A stretch of DNA of 64,000 nt from Streptomyces virginiae (GCF_000720455.1 NZ_JOAK01000015.1:77371-141370); one strand, 5' to 3'. Positions 53,218 through 63,662 are shown, numbered from the stretch's first letter. Notes: generated by a model not told the origin, from the letters alone. Numbers and translations: made by a program.

Positions 53218-54381
53218 ATGACCGCAAGCCCCCTGCCGGGCGGACCCCGCAGCGGCCTGGCCGCCGTGAGCACCGCGCTGCTCGCCATGAGCCGCCGCCT
53301 GGAGGTCCGCGACGTGCTCCGCACGATCGTGGTGTCGGCCCGCGAGCTGCTGGACGCCGAGTACGCGGCCCTGGGCGTCCCCGACGACCACGGCGGTTTC
53401 GCCCAGTTCGTCGTCGACGGCATCAGCGCGGAACAGTGGCGGCGGATCGGCCCGCTGCCCCGGCAGCACGGCATCCTCGCCGCGATGCTCCACGAGAACG
53501 GCCCCGAGCGGCTGGCCGACGTACGCCAGGACCCCCGCTTCGAGGGCTGGCCCGCCGCCCACCCCGAGATGTCCGACTTCCTGGGCATGCCCGTCCGCGA
53601 CGGCGAGGAGATCCTCGGAGCGATCTTCCTGGCGAACAAGCGGAGCGCGCCCGACGGCAGCGGGCGCGTCTTCACCGACGAGGACCAGGAGCTCCTCTCC
53701 CTCCTCGCTCAGCACGCGGCGATCGCCCTCACCAACGCCCGGCTCTACGAACGCAGCCGCGAGCTGACCATCGCCGAGGAGCGCTCCCGCCTCGCCCACG
53801 AGCTGCACGACGCCGTCAGCCAGAAGCTCTTCTCCCTGCGCCTCACCGCCCAGGCCGCCGCGACCCTCGTCGACCGCGACCCGGCCCGCGCCAAGGACGA
53901 GCTCCAGCAGGTCGCCGCCCTCGCGGCGGAGGCCGCGGACGAACTGCGCGCCGCCGTGACCGAGCTGCGCCCGGCCGCCCTCGACGAGGACGGCCTGGTG
54001 GCCACCCTGCGCACGCACGTCCACGTACTCGACCGCGCGCACGCCGCGCACGTCACCTTCACCTGTGACGGCGTACGGGCCCTTCCCGCGACCCAGGAGG
54101 AAGCGGTGCTCCGCGTCGCCCAGGAGGCCCTCCACAACGCCCTGCGCCACTCGGACGGCGACCGCGTCGAGGTCACCCTCGCCCGGACGCCCTCCGGCGG
54201 CGCGGTCCTCAAGGTCGTCGACTCCGGCAGGGGCTTCGATCCCGGGGCCGTCCGCCGGGCGGGCCGCCACCTGGGCCTGGTCTCCATGCGGGACCGCGCG
54301 AGCGGCGTCGGAGGCCGCCTCGCCGTGCACTCGGAGCCCGGTCGGGGCACCACGATCGAGATGGAGGTCCCCGGTGGCTGA
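53218..54381 (+). CDS. GAF-domain sensor histidine kinase (NarL-system type)
   Basis: A 387-residue soluble kinase. A GAF domain (about residues 25-180) is followed by the HisKA_3 dimerisation helix with the phosphorylated His in RLAHELHDAVSQKLFSLRL, and by the HATPase domain: N box AQEALHNALRHS, G1 DSGRGFDP, G2 GLVSMRDRASGVGGRL. No membrane segment, so it senses a cytosolic signal through GAF. ATG 53218. It overlaps the response regulator by 8 nt. Confidence 0.95.
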   Translation: MTASPLPGGPRSGLAAVSTALLAMSRRLEVRDVLRTIVVSARELLDAEYAALGVPDDHGGFAQFVVDGISAEQWRRIGPLPRQHGILAAMLHENGPERLADVRQDPRFEGWPAAHPEMSDFLGMPVRDGEEILGAIFLANKRSAPDGSGRVFTDEDQELLSLLAQHAAIALTNARLYERSRELTIAEERSRLAHELHDAVSQKLFSLRLTAQAAATLVDRDPARAKDELQQVAALAAEAADELRAAVTELRPAALDEDGLVATLRTHVHVLDRAHAAHVTFTCDGVRALPATQEEAVLRVAQEALHNALRHSDGDRVEVTLARTPSGGAVLKVVDSGRGFDPGAVRRAGRHLGLVSMRDRASGVGGRLAVHSEPGRGTTIEMEVPGG

Positions 54382-55036
54382 CAGCACCGGCCTAAGCGGC
54401 AGCCGCATCCGGGTCCTGCTCGTGGACGACCACCAGGTGGTCCGGCGGGGCCTGCGCACCTTCCTGGAGGTCCAGGAGGACATCGAGGTGGTCGGGGAGG
54501 CCTCCGACGGCGAGGAGGGCATCGCCCGCGCCGAGGAGCTGCGGCCCGACGTGATCCTCATGGACGTGAAGATGCCGGGCACCGACGGCATCGAGGCGCT
54601 GCGCCGGCTGCGCGAGCGGGCGAACCCGGCGCGGGTGCTGATCGTCACCAGCTTCACGGAGCAGCGGACCGTGGTCCCCGCGCTGCGCGCCGGTGCGGCG
54701 GGATACGTCTACAAGGACATCGACCCCGACGCCCTGGCCGGAGCCATCCGCTCCGTCCACGCCGGCCACGTCCTGCTCCAGCCGGAGGTGGCGCAGGCCC
54801 TGCTCTCCCAGGACGAGCAGGGTTCCCCGGCGGGCCGGCCCGGCTCGCTGACCGACCGGGAGCGCGAGGTCCTCGGCCTGATCGCGGACGGCCGCTCCAA
54901 CCGGGAGATCGCCCGCGCCCTGGTGCTGTCCGAGAAGACGGTCAAGACCCACGTCTCGAACATCCTGATGAAATTGGACCTTTCCGACCGGACCCAGGCC
55001 GCATTGTGGGCGGTCAGGCACGGAATCGCCGACTGA
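54374..55036 (+). CDS. LuxR/NarL family response regulator
   Basis: A 220-residue regulator. Receiver domain with acidic pocket VLLVDDHQVV, phospho-acceptor Asp in DVILMDVKMPG and Lys in YVYKDIDPD; C-terminal LuxR HTH (LTDREREVLGLIADGRSNRE, then SEKTVKTHVSNILMKLDL). GTG 54374 overlaps the kinase stop, so the pair is coupled. chpE lies 150 nt downstream, but control of it by this pair is not shown. Confidence 0.95.
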   Translation: MADSTGLSGSRIRVLLVDDHQVVRRGLRTFLEVQEDIEVVGEASDGEEGIARAEELRPDVILMDVKMPGTDGIEALRRLRERANPARVLIVTSFTEQRTVVPALRAGAAGYVYKDIDPDALAGAIRSVHAGHVLLQPEVAQALLSQDEQGSPAGRPGSLTDREREVLGLIADGRSNREIARALVLSEKTVKTHVSNILMKLDLSDRTQAALWAVRHGIAD

Positions 55037-55186
55037 GGAGCCCGAATCGGACCGTCTCCTTCCGGTCTGAGATTCATACGGTCGGGTGTATGTAGCCCAC
55101 ATGGCGTACCCGAGGGGGCGGGGCGTCCGTTCTCCATGGCGTGCCGCGACGGCTGGTCGCGGCCGACGCAACGGAGGAACGAGAAC

Positions 55187-55432
55187 GTGAAGAACTTCAA
55201 GAAGGCCGCAGCCGTCACCATGATCGCGGGCGGCCTCGTCGCCGCCGGCGCCGGTGTCTCCTCGGCGCACGGCGGTGCGTCGGCGGAGGGCGAGGCCCTG
55301 AACTCGCCCGGCGTGGCCTCGGGGAACCTGCTCCAGGCACCGGTGCACGTCCCCGTGAACGTCGTGGGCAACACGGTCAGCGTGATCGGCCTGCTCAACG
55401 GCGCCTGGGGCAACACCGGCGTGAACGCCTGA
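55187..55432 (+). CDS. chpE: short chaplin, cysteine-less (ChpE type)
   Basis: Chaplins are small secreted amphipathic proteins that coat aerial hyphae. The 81-residue chain has a Sec signal (KNFKKAAAVTMIAGGLVAAG, cleaved near SSAHG) and one chaplin domain (SPGVASGNLLQAPVHVPVNV, then GNTVSVIGLLNGAWGNTGVN). The two Cys of ordinary chaplins are absent, replaced by Val and Gly, as in ChpE. GTG 55187 has a GGAGG site. Position beside a kinase/regulator pair matches the S. coelicolor chpE region. Followed by a hairpin. Confidence 0.92.
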   Translation: MKNFKKAAAVTMIAGGLVAAGAGVSSAHGGASAEGEALNSPGVASGNLLQAPVHVPVNVVGNTVSVIGLLNGAWGNTGVNA

Positions 55433-55446
55433 CCCCACCCCGACCT

Positions 55447-55485
55447 GCGGCCCCGCTTCCCCCTCTCCCCTGGAAGCGGGGCCGC
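55447..55485 (+). terminator. hairpin terminator after chpE
   Basis: Perfect 14-bp arms at 55447-55460 and 55472-55485 with an 11-nt C/T-rich loop, 15 nt after the chpE stop. Confidence 0.8.
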
Positions 55486-55545
55486 ACCGGTATGTCGGCC
55501 GGGCGCCCCGGGGTGATCGACAGGACGCCCCCTATCGTGACCCGC

Positions 55546-56526
55546 ATGACGAGGAACCGGGACATCACCGGACGAAACGCCGCCTTGCTCTGTGCGGTGG
55601 CGGCCCTGACGGGACTGACGGGACTGGCGGCCGCACCGCCCGAGCGGCCCGGTCGCTTCGTCTACGTCGCGAACCTCCACTCCGACACCGTCTCGGTCGT
55701 CGACACCCGCTCCGGCACCGTCCTGGCCGGAGTTCCCGTGGGGGACGGGCCCGACAGCGCGGCCCTCGACCCCGACGGGTCCCGCCTCTACGTCACCGAC
55801 TCCGCGGCGGACACCGTGTCCGTGGTCGACACCCGCACCAGAACGGTCGTCGAAACCGTCGGGGTCGGGAACGAACCGAGCAGAGTGACGGTCTCCCCGG
55901 ACAACAGGAGCGTCTACGTGGCCAACGTCGGCGCGGGCACCGTGTCGGTGATCAGCACCCGCACCCTCGCCGTCACGGACACCATCGCCGTGGGCGACGC
56001 ACCCCTGGGCCTGGCGGTGACACCCGACGGCCGCACGCTGTACGTCGCCGACGCCGGCTCCGACAGCGTCGCGGTGATCCGCACCGACACCGGCACGGTC
56101 ACCGGCGCCGTCCCCGTCGGCGGCGGACCGACCGCCCTCGCCCTCACGCCCGACGGCCGCCACCTCTACGTCTCCAACCTGACCTCGGACGACGTCTCGG
56201 TGGTCGACACCCGGGCCCGCGAGGAGACGGACCGCATCCCGGTCGGGGACCAGCCCGCAGGCATCGGAGTCCTACCGGACGGCCGCCGCGTCTACGTCGC
56301 CGACCTCGGGTCGGACGAGGTGTCGGTGATCAGCACCCGCGGCCGCACCGTCACGGACACCATCGCCGTGGGCGACGGCCCCAACGGCCTCGCCGTCGCC
56401 CCGGACGGCCGCAGCGTCCACGTCAGCAACTTCGAGTCGGACACCCTGTCGGTGATCGACACCGCAACGGACCGGACCGTCGCCACCGTCCCGGTGGGCG
56501 ACGGCCCGACCGGCGTCGCACATTGA
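55546..56526 (+). CDS. secreted seven-bladed YVTN beta-propeller protein
   Basis: A 326-residue protein from ATG 55546. N-terminal signal (AALLCAVAALTGLTGLAAAP), then seven consecutive repeats of about 42 residues, each of the form (V/L)YV(A/T/S)(N/D)..S.(T/D)VSV(V/I)DT, with PVGDGP and a DG.R turn. Seven blades make one closed propeller. Role unknown; such surface propellers often bind partners or matrix. Downstream of chpE but after a terminator. Confidence 0.88.
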   Translation: MTRNRDITGRNAALLCAVAALTGLTGLAAAPPERPGRFVYVANLHSDTVSVVDTRSGTVLAGVPVGDGPDSAALDPDGSRLYVTDSAADTVSVVDTRTRTVVETVGVGNEPSRVTVSPDNRSVYVANVGAGTVSVISTRTLAVTDTIAVGDAPLGLAVTPDGRTLYVADAGSDSVAVIRTDTGTVTGAVPVGGGPTALALTPDGRHLYVSNLTSDDVSVVDTRAREETDRIPVGDQPAGIGVLPDGRRVYVADLGSDEVSVISTRGRTVTDTIAVGDGPNGLAVAPDGRSVHVSNFESDTLSVIDTATDRTVATVPVGDGPTGVAH

Positions 56527-56623
56527 GCCCCGACGGCATTCGAGGCGCGGCGTGCGGGACGGAGCCCCGCGAAGCCCGGGCGCAGCCCGGTCCCGACACC
56601 CCGCGCCGCCGCCCGGCGAACCG

Positions 56624-57406
56624 TCAGCCCCGCTCGCGCGCCTCGACGGCCGAGTTGTACGCCGCCACCAGCGCCCGCCGCGCGACCCGCTCCACCGGCC
56701 GCAGCGCCTCCGCCCGCGCCGCCATCTCCGACGCGGCCACCGCACCCCCGTGCCCGCTCTCGTACGCCAGCGACACCATCAGGTCCACCCGCTGCGCCAG
56801 CGCCAGCACCCGTACCGCCCGCGCCGGATAGCCCGGCGCCAGCGCGTCCTGCCCCGCCTCGGCCCGCGCCCGGTACGCCGACAGGGCCGCCTCCGCCACC
56901 GGCCCCGACCCCGCCACGTCCAGCCGGGTCAGCACCACGGTCGCCTCGCGCAGCGCCTCCGCAAGCTCCCGCTCCGCCTCGCTCAGCGACGGCACATCGG
57001 CCGGCGGGGCCTCCCGCACCGGCAGCACGTGCCAGGTCACCGACACGTGCACGTCCCCGGCCGGACCGGCCTCGGCCACCTCAGGCACCAGCCCCACCGC
57101 CGCACCCACCGCGAGGACCGCCTCCTCGGCCTCCAGCGCCCGCGCGTTGAACTCCGGCGGTCCGCTCAGCCCCAGCGGGTGCCCCGGCGCCGGCAGCGCG
57201 ACCCGCAGACCCGTCACCCCCAGCGCGCGCAGCCGGCCGAGCGCCAGCGTGAGCCCCACCGGACCCGCCTCGTCCGGCAGCCCCTCCACCCGGTGCACGG
57301 CGTCCTCGCCCACGATCGACATCGCGGCCTCGTCGGGCGAGACCAGACCGGCCAGCAGCGCGTTCCCCCAGGCGGCCAGCCGCCCTGAACGTGGTTCGAA
57401 AAGCAT
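56624..57406 (-). CDS. conserved hypothetical actinobacterial protein
   Basis: A 260-residue protein starting MLFEPRSGRLAAWGNALLAG. No signal or membrane segment. The N-terminal half is mixed alpha/beta with a Gly/Pro turn PAPGHPLGLSGPPEFN; the C-terminal 100 residues are helical and Ala/Glu/Arg-rich (PVERVARRALVAAYNSAVEA). No function recognised. It is divergent from the ABC ATPase and converges with the propeller gene. Confidence 0.75.
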   Translation of the reverse strand: MLFEPRSGRLAAWGNALLAGLVSPDEAAMSIVGEDAVHRVEGLPDEAGPVGLTLALGRLRALGVTGLRVALPAPGHPLGLSGPPEFNARALEAEEAVLAVGAAVGLVPEVAEAGPAGDVHVSVTWHVLPVREAPPADVPSLSEAERELAEALREATVVLTRLDVAGSGPVAEAALSAYRARAEAGQDALAPGYPARAVRVLALAQRVDLMVSLAYESGHGGAVAASEMAARAEALRPVERVARRALVAAYNSAVEARERG

Positions 57407-57539
57407 CCCCCCACTTTACGGATCGCCACCCGCACCGGGCCCCGGCCCCGGACCCCACCCCGAGTGGCGTAGGTTTTCCCCTGGGGCTGCGTCTACCGGC
57501 GCACAGAGAACCGTGACTGCAAGGGGTGACAACACGCTC

Positions 57540-58334
<795 letters not shown>

Positions 58335-58443
58335 GCAGGAGCCCCGGCCGGGCCCCCCGGCCGGAGAAACCCGCACGGTTACGCTCCGGGTACGGTCCCC
58401 CGCACCCTGTCCCGACCGCGCCCCATCGACCTACCATGACCAC

Positions 58444-58872
58444 GTGGACATCGACGCGTGGGTGTGGTGGCTCATCGGCGCGGTCGGACTGGGCATCCCC
58501 CTGGTCCTGACCGCCATGCCGGAGTTCGGCATGTTCGCCGTCGGGGCGGTGGCGGCAGCCGTCACGGCGGCCCTGGGCGGCGGAGTGGTGGCCCAAGTCC
58601 TGGTGTTCGTGGTCGTGTCGGTCGCGCTCATCGCCGTCGTCCGGCCCATCGCCAACCGCCACCGCGACCAGCGCCCCCAACACCGCAGCGGCATCGACGC
58701 CTTGAAGGGCAGGAGCGCCGTCGTCCTCGAACGCGTCGACGGCGGCGGCGGCCGGATCAAGCTCGCCGGCGAGGTCTGGTCCGCCCGCACCCTCGACGCG
58801 GACACCAGCTTCGAACCCGGCCAGTCCGTCGACGTGGTGGAGATCGACGGGGCGACCGCCGTCGTGATGTGA
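58444..58872 (+). CDS. NfeD family membrane protein
   Basis: A 142-residue protein with two or three N-terminal membrane helices (to about residue 62) and a C-terminal OB-fold (GRSAVVLERVDGGGGRIKLA, GEVWSARTLDAD), the NfeD layout. NfeD proteins are encoded with SPFH/stomatin proteins, and that gene follows 83 nt downstream, supporting a shared membrane-microdomain role. GTG 58444. Confidence 0.92.
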   Translation: MDIDAWVWWLIGAVGLGIPLVLTAMPEFGMFAVGAVAAAVTAALGGGVVAQVLVFVVVSVALIAVVRPIANRHRDQRPQHRSGIDALKGRSAVVLERVDGGGGRIKLAGEVWSARTLDADTSFEPGQSVDVVEIDGATAVVM

Positions 58873-58955
58873 AAGCAGCCTGCTCGCGGCCCCCAGGTCT
58901 GCGAGACTCCGATCAACGGGGCAGCACAGACAGCCGGAAGGGCACGGGGAACCGC

Positions 58956-59942
58956 ATGCAACCGATCATCATCGTCCTGATCATTCTGGTGGTTCTGGTC
59001 TTCATCGCACTGGTCAAGACGATCCAGGTGATCCCGCAGGCCAGCGCCGCCATCGTCGAGCGGTTCGGCCGCTACACCCGCACCCTCAACGCGGGCCTCA
59101 ACATCGTCGTCCCGTTCATCGACTCGATCCGCAACCGGATCGACCTGCGCGAACAGGTCGTCCCCTTCCCGCCGCAGCCCGTCATCACCCAGGACAACCT
59201 GGTCGTCAACATCGACACCGTCATCTACTACCAGGTGACCGACGCCCGCGCGGCCACGTACGAAGTGGCCAGCTACATCCAGGCCATCGAGCAGCTCACC
59301 GTCACCACGCTGCGCAACATCATCGGCGGCATGGACCTGGAGCGCACCCTCACCTCCCGCGAGGAGATCAACGCCGCCCTGCGCGGGGTCCTCGACGAGG
59401 CCACCGGCAAGTGGGGCATCCGCGTCAACCGCGTCGAGCTCAAGGCCATCGAGCCGCCGACCTCCATCCAGGACTCGATGGAGAAGCAGATGCGCGCCGA
59501 CCGCGACAAGCGCGCCGCGATCCTCCAGGCCGAGGGCGTCCGGCAGTCCGAGATCCTGCGCGCCGAGGGTGAGAAGCAGTCCTCCATCCTGCGCGCCGAG
59601 GGTGAGGCCAAGGCCGCCGCGCTCAAGGCCGAGGGTGAAGCACAGGCCATTCGTACGGTGTTCGAGTCCATCCACGCCGGAGACGCCGACCAGAAGCTCC
59701 TCGCCTACCAGTACCTGCAGATGCTCCCGAAGATCGCCGAAGGCGACGCCAACAAGCTCTGGATCGTGCCCAGCGAGATCGGCGACGCCCTGAAGGGCCT
59801 CTCCGGCGCCATGGGCAACTTCGGCCCCCTGGGTGGCGGTTCGGGCTTCAACCCGCAGAACTCCGGCAAGGACGGCGGCGGCATCCCGGCCGCCCGCGAC
59901 AAGGACGCCGCCGACCGCCGCGAACAGCCCCCGATCGACTGA
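58956..59942 (+). CDS. SPFH domain/stomatin-like membrane protein (QmcA type)
   Basis: A 328-residue protein. One N-terminal helix (IIIVLIILVVLVFIALVKTI), the SPFH domain (about residues 25-190, ASAAIVERFGRYTRTLNAGL onward), then a Glu/Ala coiled coil with repeats (QSEILRAEGEKQSSILRAEG) and a Gly-rich tail. ATG 58956 gives a helix at once. Probably oligomerises on the membrane and works with the NfeD protein. Confidence 0.94.
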   Translation: MQPIIIVLIILVVLVFIALVKTIQVIPQASAAIVERFGRYTRTLNAGLNIVVPFIDSIRNRIDLREQVVPFPPQPVITQDNLVVNIDTVIYYQVTDARAATYEVASYIQAIEQLTVTTLRNIIGGMDLERTLTSREEINAALRGVLDEATGKWGIRVNRVELKAIEPPTSIQDSMEKQMRADRDKRAAILQAEGVRQSEILRAEGEKQSSILRAEGEAKAAALKAEGEAQAIRTVFESIHAGDADQKLLAYQYLQMLPKIAEGDANKLWIVPSEIGDALKGLSGAMGNFGPLGGGSGFNPQNSGKDGGGIPAARDKDAADRREQPPID

Positions 59943-60029
59943 CCCCACCCCTTCCTGCATGATCAGTGAGGCCCCTCGACCTTCATGGCGGGGAGGCGAC
60001 TCACTCATGCAAAGGGGATGGCACAGTCC

Positions 60030-60800
60030 ATGTCCATCTGGGAATCACTCGCGGTCTTCGCCGCCGGCATCGGCGCCGGCACGATCAACACCATCGTCGG
60101 CTCCGGCACCCTCATCACCTTCCCGGTGCTGCTCGCCACCGGCCTGCCGCCGGTCACCGCCAACGTGTCCAACACCCTCGGCCTGGTGCCCGGTTCCATC
60201 AGCGGAGCCATCGGCTACCGCAAGGAACTCCAGGGGCAGCGCGCCCGCATCCTGCGACTCGGCTCGGTCTCCGCCGTCGGAGGACTCGCGGGCGCCGCCC
60301 TGCTCCTGGCCCTGCCGTCCGACTCCTTCGACACGATCGTGCCCGTCCTGATCGGGCTCGCACTCGTCCTCGTCATCCTGCAGCCCCGGCTCGCCGCCGC
60401 CCTGCGCCGACGTCAGGAAGCCGCCGGCGGCGACACCGGCCACCCCGACGGCGGCCCGCTCCTGCTCGGCGGCATGCTGTTCTCCAGCGCCTACGGCGGC
60501 TACTTCGGCGCGGCCCAGGGCGTGCTCTACCTCGGCCTGATGGGCCTGTTGCTCCGCGACGACCTGCAACGGATCAACGCGGTCAAGAACGTCATCGCCG
60601 CCCTCGTGAACGGCATCGCGGCCGTCTTCTTCCTCTTCGTCGCCGAGTTCGACTGGACGGCCGTCCTGCTCATCGCCGTCGGCTCGACGATCGGCGGCCA
60701 GATCGGGGCCAAGGTCGGCCGCCGGCTGTCGCCGACGGTCCTGCGCGCAGTCATCGTGACGGTCGGAATCCTCGCGATCGTCCAGTTGCTGGTCCGCTGA
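60030..60800 (+). CDS. TSUP/TauE-SafE family membrane transporter
   Basis: A 256-residue permease with about eight helices. The family motif is GAGTINTIVGSGTLITFPVL at about residues 15-34, repeated in diverged form in the second half (SSAYGGYFGAAQGVLYLGLM). TSUP proteins export sulfite, sulfoacetate or related anions. ATG 60030 (MSIWESLAVF) or ATG 60018 are both possible; the AGGGG site lies closer to 60018. Confidence 0.9.
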   Translation: MSIWESLAVFAAGIGAGTINTIVGSGTLITFPVLLATGLPPVTANVSNTLGLVPGSISGAIGYRKELQGQRARILRLGSVSAVGGLAGAALLLALPSDSFDTIVPVLIGLALVLVILQPRLAAALRRRQEAAGGDTGHPDGGPLLLGGMLFSSAYGGYFGAAQGVLYLGLMGLLLRDDLQRINAVKNVIAALVNGIAAVFFLFVAEFDWTAVLLIAVGSTIGGQIGAKVGRRLSPTVLRAVIVTVGILAIVQLLVR

Positions 60801-60829
60801 GCGACGTAGATCCGCTACGTCGCTCAGCG
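60795..60829 (+). terminator. hairpin terminator overlapping the transporter stop
   Basis: Perfect 15-bp arms, 60795-60809 and 60815-60829, with a 5-nt loop. The TGA stop at 60798-60800 lies inside the left arm. Confidence 0.85.
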
Positions 60830-60837
60830 CAGGCGTC

Positions 60838-61341
60838 CTAGGCGGAACGCTCCAGCCACTCCGGGAGGCCCTCCTGCCCGGCCACCCCCAGCGCGAGGAG
60901 CATGGCGTCCGCCGGAGACGGTACGAAGGGCTTCCGGAGGAGCGGCATTCCCGCCTCCTCCGGAGTCCGGGCCGCTTTGCGGTGGTTGTCCTCGGCGCAG
61001 GACGCCACCGTGTTCAGCCACGTGTCCCCACCGCCCTGGGCCCTGGGCAGCACGTGGTCCACCGTGGTCGCGCGCCTGCCGCAGTAGGCGCACCGGTGCT
61101 GGTCCCGGACCAGCACCCCCCTCCGCGACCAGGGAGCATGTCTTCGGAAGGGCACCCTGACGTACCGGCAGAGCCGGATCACCCGCGGCATCGGAAGATC
61201 CATGGTGGCGGCGCGGACACGGAGATCGGGGTGCGACTGTTCGACGACGGCCTTGTCCTGGAGCACCAGGACAACAGCCCGGTTCAGGGTCACCGTCGAC
61301 AGCGGCTCGAAGCTCGCATTCAGCACCAGCGTGTCCCGCAT
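60838..61341 (-). CDS. HNH endonuclease family protein
   Basis: A 167-residue protein. The N-terminus TLVLNASFEPLSTVTLNRAV is the usual start of a widespread actinobacterial HNH group. The ββα-metal core contains CAYCGRRATTVDHVLPRAQG (zinc Cys pair, then the catalytic His) and NTVASCAEDNHRKAA. ATG 61341 has GGGAGG at good spacing. Host role unknown; it is not accompanied by toxin or restriction genes. Confidence 0.9.
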   Translation of the reverse strand: MRDTLVLNASFEPLSTVTLNRAVVLVLQDKAVVEQSHPDLRVRAATMDLPMPRVIRLCRYVRVPFRRHAPWSRRGVLVRDQHRCAYCGRRATTVDHVLPRAQGGGDTWLNTVASCAEDNHRKAARTPEEAGMPLLRKPFVPSPADAMLLALGVAGQEGLPEWLERSA

Positions 61342-61437
61342 CTCGCCCACCTCCCGTGTGCAGGCCCGCGACCACGACGGCGGCAGGGCCCGCAACCACT
61401 CTGGCCGCGCGCGCCACGCGGGACAACGCAATAAAAA

Positions 61438-61474
61438 TGCCCGGTCCTGGCCTTCTTTAGACCAGGACCGGGCA
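61438..61474 (-). terminator. rho-independent terminator with T tract after the PEBP gene
   Basis: 13-bp arms at 61438-61450 and 61462-61474; read on the minus strand the stem is followed by TTTTT (from 61437). One of the few classic U-tract terminators in the window. Confidence 0.88.
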
Positions 61475-61490
61475 AACGCCGGGCGAACGA

Positions 61491-62027
61491 TCAGCGCGCG
61501 GCGGGCGCCTCGTACTCGGCGACGAGCTGCGCACGCCCCAAGGCGTGGAACCGCAGATGGAATCCGACGACCGCCGGCGAGGAGTCCTCGTCCGGGCCGA
61601 GCTGCTCGCGGTCCACCGCGTACACGGTGAAGACGTAGCGGTGCCGCTCCCCGCGCGGCGGGGCCGCGCCGCCGAAGTCCCGCGTGCCGTAGTCGTTCCG
61701 CGCGTGCACAGCCCCCTCCGGCAGGCCCGCGAAGTCCCCGGAGCCCGCCCCGGCCGGCAGTTCCGTCACCGAAGCGGGCAGGTCGAAGAGGACCCAGTGC
61801 CAGAACCCGCTGCCCGTGGGCGCGTCCGGGTCGAAGCAGGTCACGGCGAAGCTCTTGGTCCCCTCGGGGAAGCCCTCCCAGCGCAGGTGCGGCGAGACGT
61901 TCTTCCCCGTGAGGACCTGCGCGGCGTTCAGGTCGGCTCCGTGGGAGACGTCCTCGCTCGTCAAGGTGAAGGACGCGACCTCGGGATGGAAGTCGTGCGG
62001 AAGGGGCGCCCTGCTCTGCTCTGACAC
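61491..62027 (-). CDS. YbhB/YbcL family (PEBP, Raf-kinase-inhibitor-like) protein
   Basis: A 178-residue PEBP-fold protein. Marks are [55 protein letters not shown] and [20 protein letters not shown]. The DPDAP and GxHRY segments line the ligand pocket. Biochemical role in bacteria is unclear. GTG 62027 is supported by a GGAGG site; the frame further upstream has no homology. Confidence 0.93.
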   Translation of the reverse strand: MSEQSRAPLPHDFHPEVASFTLTSEDVSHGADLNAAQVLTGKNVSPHLRWEGFPEGTKSFAVTCFDPDAPTGSGFWHWVLFDLPASVTELPAGAGSGDFAGLPEGAVHARNDYGTRDFGGAAPPRGERHRYVFTVYAVDREQLGPDEDSSPAVVGFHLRFHALGRAQLVAEYEAPAAR

Positions 62028-62104
62028 TGCTGAACCTCCGGAAGGGGGGACACATCGGACCGCGCCCGCCGTGTGCGGACGCGGTTCCGAGCCTAGGGCG
62101 TGCC

Positions 62105-62887
62105 CTAGAACCAGTTGCGCTGCGAACCGACGCTGGCGATCCACTGGTTCAGGTACGCCGCCCAGTCGGTGCCCTGGTACGACTGCAGACCCACCTGGAA
62201 GCAGCGGTAGGTGTCGCTGCCCTCGCTGAACAGCCCCGGCTTCTTGTCCATCTCCAGGACGACGTCCATCTCCCGGCCGTCCGAGACGAAGGTCAGCTCG
62301 ACCTGATTCAGACCCCGGTACTGCGACGGCGGCAGGAACTCGATCTCCTGGTAGAAGGGCAGCGTCTGCCGCGTCCCGCGGATGTGCCCCCGCTCCATGT
62401 CCGCGCTGCGGAAGGTGAAGCCGAGCTGACGGAAGGCGTCCAGGATCGCCTGCTGCGCCGGCACCGGGTGCACGTTGATCGCGTCGAGGTCACCCGCGTC
62501 CACCGCACGCGCGATCTCCAGCTCGGTGCTCACCCCGATGTTCATGCCGTGCAGGTGCTGACCCGCGAAGTGGGTGATCGGCGTCTCCCAGGGGATCTCC
62601 AGCGCGAAGGGCACCACGTGCAGCGCGCCGGCCTGCACCTGGAAGGCACCGCCGAGGCGCTGCTTGGTGAAGACGACGTCCTGCTTGTACTCCTGGTCAC
62701 CGCCCTCGACCTCGACCCGCGCCTGCAGCCCGACGGACAGCCCCTCGATCTGCTGCTCCACGGATCCGCCCTGGATCCGGACCTCGCCCTGGACGATCCC
62801 GCCCGGTACGACGTTCGGCTCGGTGATGATCGTGTCCACCGAAGCACCACCGGCACCCAGGCTCGCGAACAGCTTCTTGAAGCCCAT
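62105..62887 (-). CDS. Spo0M family sporulation-control protein
   Basis: A 260-residue protein with an arrestin-like N-terminal half ([40 protein letters not shown]) and a C-terminal half ending [20 protein letters not shown]. In Bacillus Spo0M affects sporulation and cell shape; its role in Streptomyces is not established. ATG 62887 ([14 protein letters not shown]) is preferred to TTG 62893, because GGGGAG sits at the right distance. Confidence 0.9.
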   Translation of the reverse strand: MGFKKLFASLGAGGASVDTIITEPNVVPGGIVQGEVRIQGGSVEQQIEGLSVGLQARVEVEGGDQEYKQDVVFTKQRLGGAFQVQAGALHVVPFALEIPWETPITHFAGQHLHGMNIGVSTELEIARAVDAGDLDAINVHPVPAQQAILDAFRQLGFTFRSADMERGHIRGTRQTLPFYQEIEFLPPSQYRGLNQVELTFVSDGREMDVVLEMDKKPGLFSEGSDTYRCFQVGLQSYQGTDWAAYLNQWIASVGSQRNWF

Positions 62888-62995
62888 GCTCAAACTCCCC
62901 TTGAACGATCTGGCGACTACGCCGCGACTACCCCTTACAAACGCGGAACCTTAGGTCCCGGTTGCAGGTGAGCGCGTTCCACTACGCTCGACCGG

Positions 62996-63637
62996 ATGAG
63001 CGCGCGTCTCGACCGTACGCCCCTGCCCCGGTCCTTCTTCGACCGCCCGGTCCTCACCGTGGCCCCGGACCTCCTCGGCCGCACCCTGGTCCGCCGTACC
63101 GAGGAGGGCCTCCTCGAACTGCGCATCACGGAGGTCGAGGCGTATGAGGGGGAGTCCGATCCGGGCTCACACGCCTACCGCGGACGCACGGCACGGAACG
63201 CATCGATGTTCGGTCCACCCGGACACGCGTACGTCTACTTCATCTACGGCATGTGGTTCAGCCTCAACCTGGTGTGCGGCCCGCCGGGCCACGCGAGCGG
63301 TGTCCTGGTGCGCGCGGGCGAGATCACGGTCGGCGCCGACCTGGCCGCCAAACGGCGAGTTTCAGCCAGAAACCCGCGAGAACTCGCCAAGGGCCCGGCT
63401 CGTCTGGCCACGGCTCTGGACGTGGACCGCTCGCTGGACGGGACCGACCTCTGCGGGGGCCCCGATTCCCCCTTGTCCCTCCTCGCGGGTACCCCCACCT
63501 CGCCCGACCTGGTGAGCAGCGGTCCGCGCACGGGAGTCGGCGGAGCCGGCGCGGACCACCCGTACCGCTTCTGGATCACCCACGACCCGACGGTGAGCCC
63601 GTACCGCGCCCACGCGCCACGCCGCCGCTCAACTTGA
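62996..63637 (+). CDS. DNA-3-methyladenine glycosylase (AAG/MPG family)
   Basis: A base-excision repair enzyme of 213 residues that removes alkylated purines. The sequence shows [29 protein letters not shown] (catalytic Glu region), [20 protein letters not shown] and [15 protein letters not shown] 62996 at the family start. The last codons overlap the -35 box of an rRNA promoter at 63634-63639. Confidence 0.95.
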   Translation: MSARLDRTPLPRSFFDRPVLTVAPDLLGRTLVRRTEEGLLELRITEVEAYEGESDPGSHAYRGRTARNASMFGPPGHAYVYFIYGMWFSLNLVCGPPGHASGVLVRAGEITVGADLAAKRRVSARNPRELAKGPARLATALDVDRSLDGTDLCGGPDSPLSLLAGTPTSPDLVSSGPRTGVGGAGADHPYRFWITHDPTVSPYRAHAPRRRST

Positions 63638-63662
63638 CTCGCCCTTGCCGGACGCCTAACGT
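63634..63662 (+). promoter_or_regulatory. rRNA operon promoter candidate 1
   Basis: TTGACT (63634-63639) and TAACGT (63657-63662) with a 17-nt spacer, a strong sigma-HrdB-type promoter. It overlaps the glycosylase stop codon. Confidence 0.7.
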
